DNA of 50,978 nt from Spongospora subterranea f. sp. subterranea (lineage: Eukaryota; Endomyxa: Phytomyxea; Phytomyxea; Plasmodiophorida), in contig JAUGWO010000044.1 of NCBI GenBank assembly GCA_049724395.1, positions 1 through 50,978 on the forward strand, given 5' to 3'. The translations under genes were made by a program, and so were the position numbers. A model generated the notes under the pieces. The model was not told the DNA's origin. It did no database searches and saw nothing but the letters and a program-made list of their open reading frames with translations. Shown here piece after piece: positions 49,278-50,978 of the stretch; the stretch's first letter is position 1; every line of letters begins with the position of its first letter.

Positions 49278-49286
49278 GTACCGGTG

Positions 49287-49547
49287 ACCCTGACGAGTCT
49301 CCGGTGCTGCTTCCGGCGCGTTAACTCCGCAGTGGGCGAGTCACTGTGTGACTGGTCAAAAAATCCGTGGTGCCTACAAAGACACTCAGGTGCGCGAGGA
49401 AAGTGCGGGAGCTATATCTCGGCCAATATTGATCAGATTCGCGAGATTCAAAGTGCTAAACACTAAGTAGAATAAATAGAAAAAGACTACAAGCTCCTAA
49501 TTGAGAAGAGGGTGGCAGTTCCGTTTACTTGAGGTCGTGGTCGACCA
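49287..49547. other. Short spacer between MULE element and copia fossil
   Basis: No gene or repeat is recognised in this stretch. Confidence 0.4.
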
Positions 49548-50150
49548 TCAACGCGGGTCGAAGCTCCGCCGAGCGACATCATCACTATCATGCCCGCAGC
49601 TCGACGACTCAACGGTAATTTCAACACTCCCACCCGAGCGTACGGGCGTGAACATGAAACTTTTGCGGAGCCTGTTAAAAAATACTGGAGCAAGTGGCTT
49701 AGTCAGTATATCGGCGGTCATGTCGTCAGATTTGCAATATCGCACCTGAATCACTCCTTTCGCGATCTGATCCCTTGTATAATGATAGCGGACCTTTATG
49801 TGTTTCGACCTGCGCTTAGTCTGGAATGTGTTTGCGAGCGCGATTGCCGCCTGATTATCCTCATAGATGATGGTTGGCGCATCCTGTTCGAATCCCGTAT
49901 CCTTAAGCAGACCGCGAAGCCATGACGCCTCTTGTGCTGCTGAGCATAACGCTACGTATTCAGCTTCAGTTGTTGACAGGGACACACACCGCTGCAATCT
50001 GCTTGTCCAACTTATCGGACCACGGTTCATCATAAAAATAGCTCCCGATGTCGACTTTCGATTCACCTCGCTGCCGGCATGAAAGAAACGATATTGATTA
50101 GGGAAAGTATAACCAACAGTAGCGGACACCTTAACTCTGTACTTTGTTTC
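49548..50150 (-). mobile_element. Ty1/copia LTR retrotransposon fossil, RNase H part
   Basis: On the minus strand this encodes the RNase H end of a Ty1/copia polyprotein. Diagnostic family strings include RKSTSG, LSTTEAEYVAL and ADILTKPL. Only this 3' part is present; gag, protease, integrase and reverse transcriptase are absent from the window, and no LTR was identified. It is an incomplete remnant. Its inner edge abuts a DNA transposase gene at about 50150-50225. Similarity to family consensus remains easy to see, so it is probably not very old. Confidence 0.9.
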
Positions 50151-50159
50151 AATCTCAAA

Positions 50160-50978
50160 TCTGAAAAATGCGCGCAGTTTTATATAGTGCGTGAGGAAAT
50201 TGAAAATACATTGCTGATTTATTCGAGGTTTTGCAATGCAGAGGAATCTTGCGATGACCGCGGTACTGTTTGACTGCAAACTCAATTTGTTTGTGATTGA
50301 GAAAATTACCGTTCGGTCCGGTGACGCGGTAAGCGTCCATGTACCGATAGGATTTACGAGCGAACTTCCTAATTTTGCCAATAGAAACACTTTTGAGGGC
50401 TTCTGGAACCAGTTGAACTAATTCGTCAAAACGAAATGTACATCGAGCTCTTGAAAACGCCTTGGCTGGACCCCAAAACATTTCAATAAAATTAAACTCA
50501 CAGTGATGCTTGGGATAGAGTTCTATGAATAATCCCTGGTTAATTACGGTTTCTTGCAGCCATTCCATCTGGCTTTTGAAATCTCGTTGCTCCTTCAATA
50601 GGTTTTTGGCTTCTTGGAATCCCAAAGTCCCGGAATCCACAAACCTCTCTCCAATAGAACACGCTTGAGGCCCTTCGAGAGTCCATTCTCGTCGTCATGG
50701 TCTGTTCGATGCGCTCTCCGTTGCTGTCGATGTACCATCCAGACCGCATGATTCTGGCATTTCGCCCTCCATCGCTCATATTCATCTTGCTTACAGACAA
50801 TGCGTCTGGAGCAATTGCATGATGGTTTTGCGAATTGTCAAACATGAAGATTCCATCACCACCAGGATGCAGAAACTAAAAACAGGTATTGCCTTTTCTT
50901 TCAACTGCTGAACGAGGTCACAGTTTCTCCAATAACCTTCAGCGTTTGCACCAGGTTTCAACAAAAACTGTCAAAATC
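50160..50978 (-). mobile_element. DDE-type DNA transposase, C-terminal part
   Basis: On the minus strand, entering from the right edge: FDNSQNHHAIAPDALSVSKM (catalytic Asp block, FDNSxNH) near 50840-50785, NMSDGGRNARIMRSGW, LKEQRDFKSQ, then HHCEFNFIEMFWGPAK near 50510-50465 (catalytic Glu block) and IRKFARKSYRYMDAYR near 50380-50335, ending VKQYRGHRKIP near 50240. This is the DDE endonuclease family common in fungal and protist genomes. Blocks before and after about 50640 lie in different frames, so the copy is frameshifted or spliced. The 5' half lies outside the window. Confidence 0.85.

Overview
The window is nuclear DNA from a eukaryote with compact, intron-rich genes. Introns are short (48 to 172 bp where I could place both ends, mostly 52 to 67 bp), use GT-AG, and are T-rich on the coding strand. 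Intergenic gaps are about 0.1 to 1.5 kb. Several traits point to a protist outside animals and fungi, perhaps of the SAR/plant side: an ATP synthase subunit d ending in the plant-like string EEIKNDKWF, a stand-alone mitochondrial SWIB protein, a TYW3-TYW2 fusion, and transposases of a type common in oomycetes and their neighbours. A plasmodiophorid-like rhizarian would fit, but that is a guess.

Layout. 1-1616 is copy A of a 1.6 kb repeat carrying a cysteine-rich gene; copy B lies at 45129-46776. 2690-3590 holds two head-to-head fragments of one DNA transposase family. 3757-5689 (+) is a TYW3-TYW2 fusion for wybutosine synthesis, tail-to-tail with a DEDD exonuclease-like gene (5798-6744, -). 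8020-10384 (+) is an 11-exon gene for a zinc-ribbon / Cdc48-N-like / RING-H2 protein. 11086-13686 (+) encodes a membrane-anchored chitinase-like protein with a substituted active site. 14148-14901 (-) is ATP synthase subunit d, 16707-18914 (-) a kinesin-12-like motor, 19807-20536 (+) a CTR copper transporter, 21690-23708 (+) a CD2BP2/U5-52K GYF protein, and 23875-32540 (-) a DDX60-type helicase. 33771-35187 (+) looks like a TRIC cation channel, 36053-36540 (+) is the SWIB protein, and 38593-40679 (-) a HECT ligase with a decayed tandem copy beside it at 37300-38300.

From about 40.7 kb rightward the window becomes accessory in character: unrecognised reading frames, a 106-bp-arm inverted repeat, a 268-bp tandem array, copy B of the cysteine-rich gene, a GC-rich 112-bp triplication, a short MULE-type element with intact terminal inverted repeats and a 9-bp target duplication, a Ty1/copia RNase H fossil, and a DDE transposase running off the right edge.

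The genes do not form one pathway. The left and centre are ordinary housekeeping genes (tRNA modification, splicing, mitochondrial energy, copper, RNA helicase, ubiquitin). The points most worth attention are the triplicated cysteine module of the repeated gene, the Cdc48-N/RING architecture, the TYW3-TYW2 fusion, and the inactive-looking chitinase on a mucin-like stalk. Two or three otherwise good genes need a one-base change in a homopolymer run to stay in frame, so some apparent breaks are probably assembly errors.
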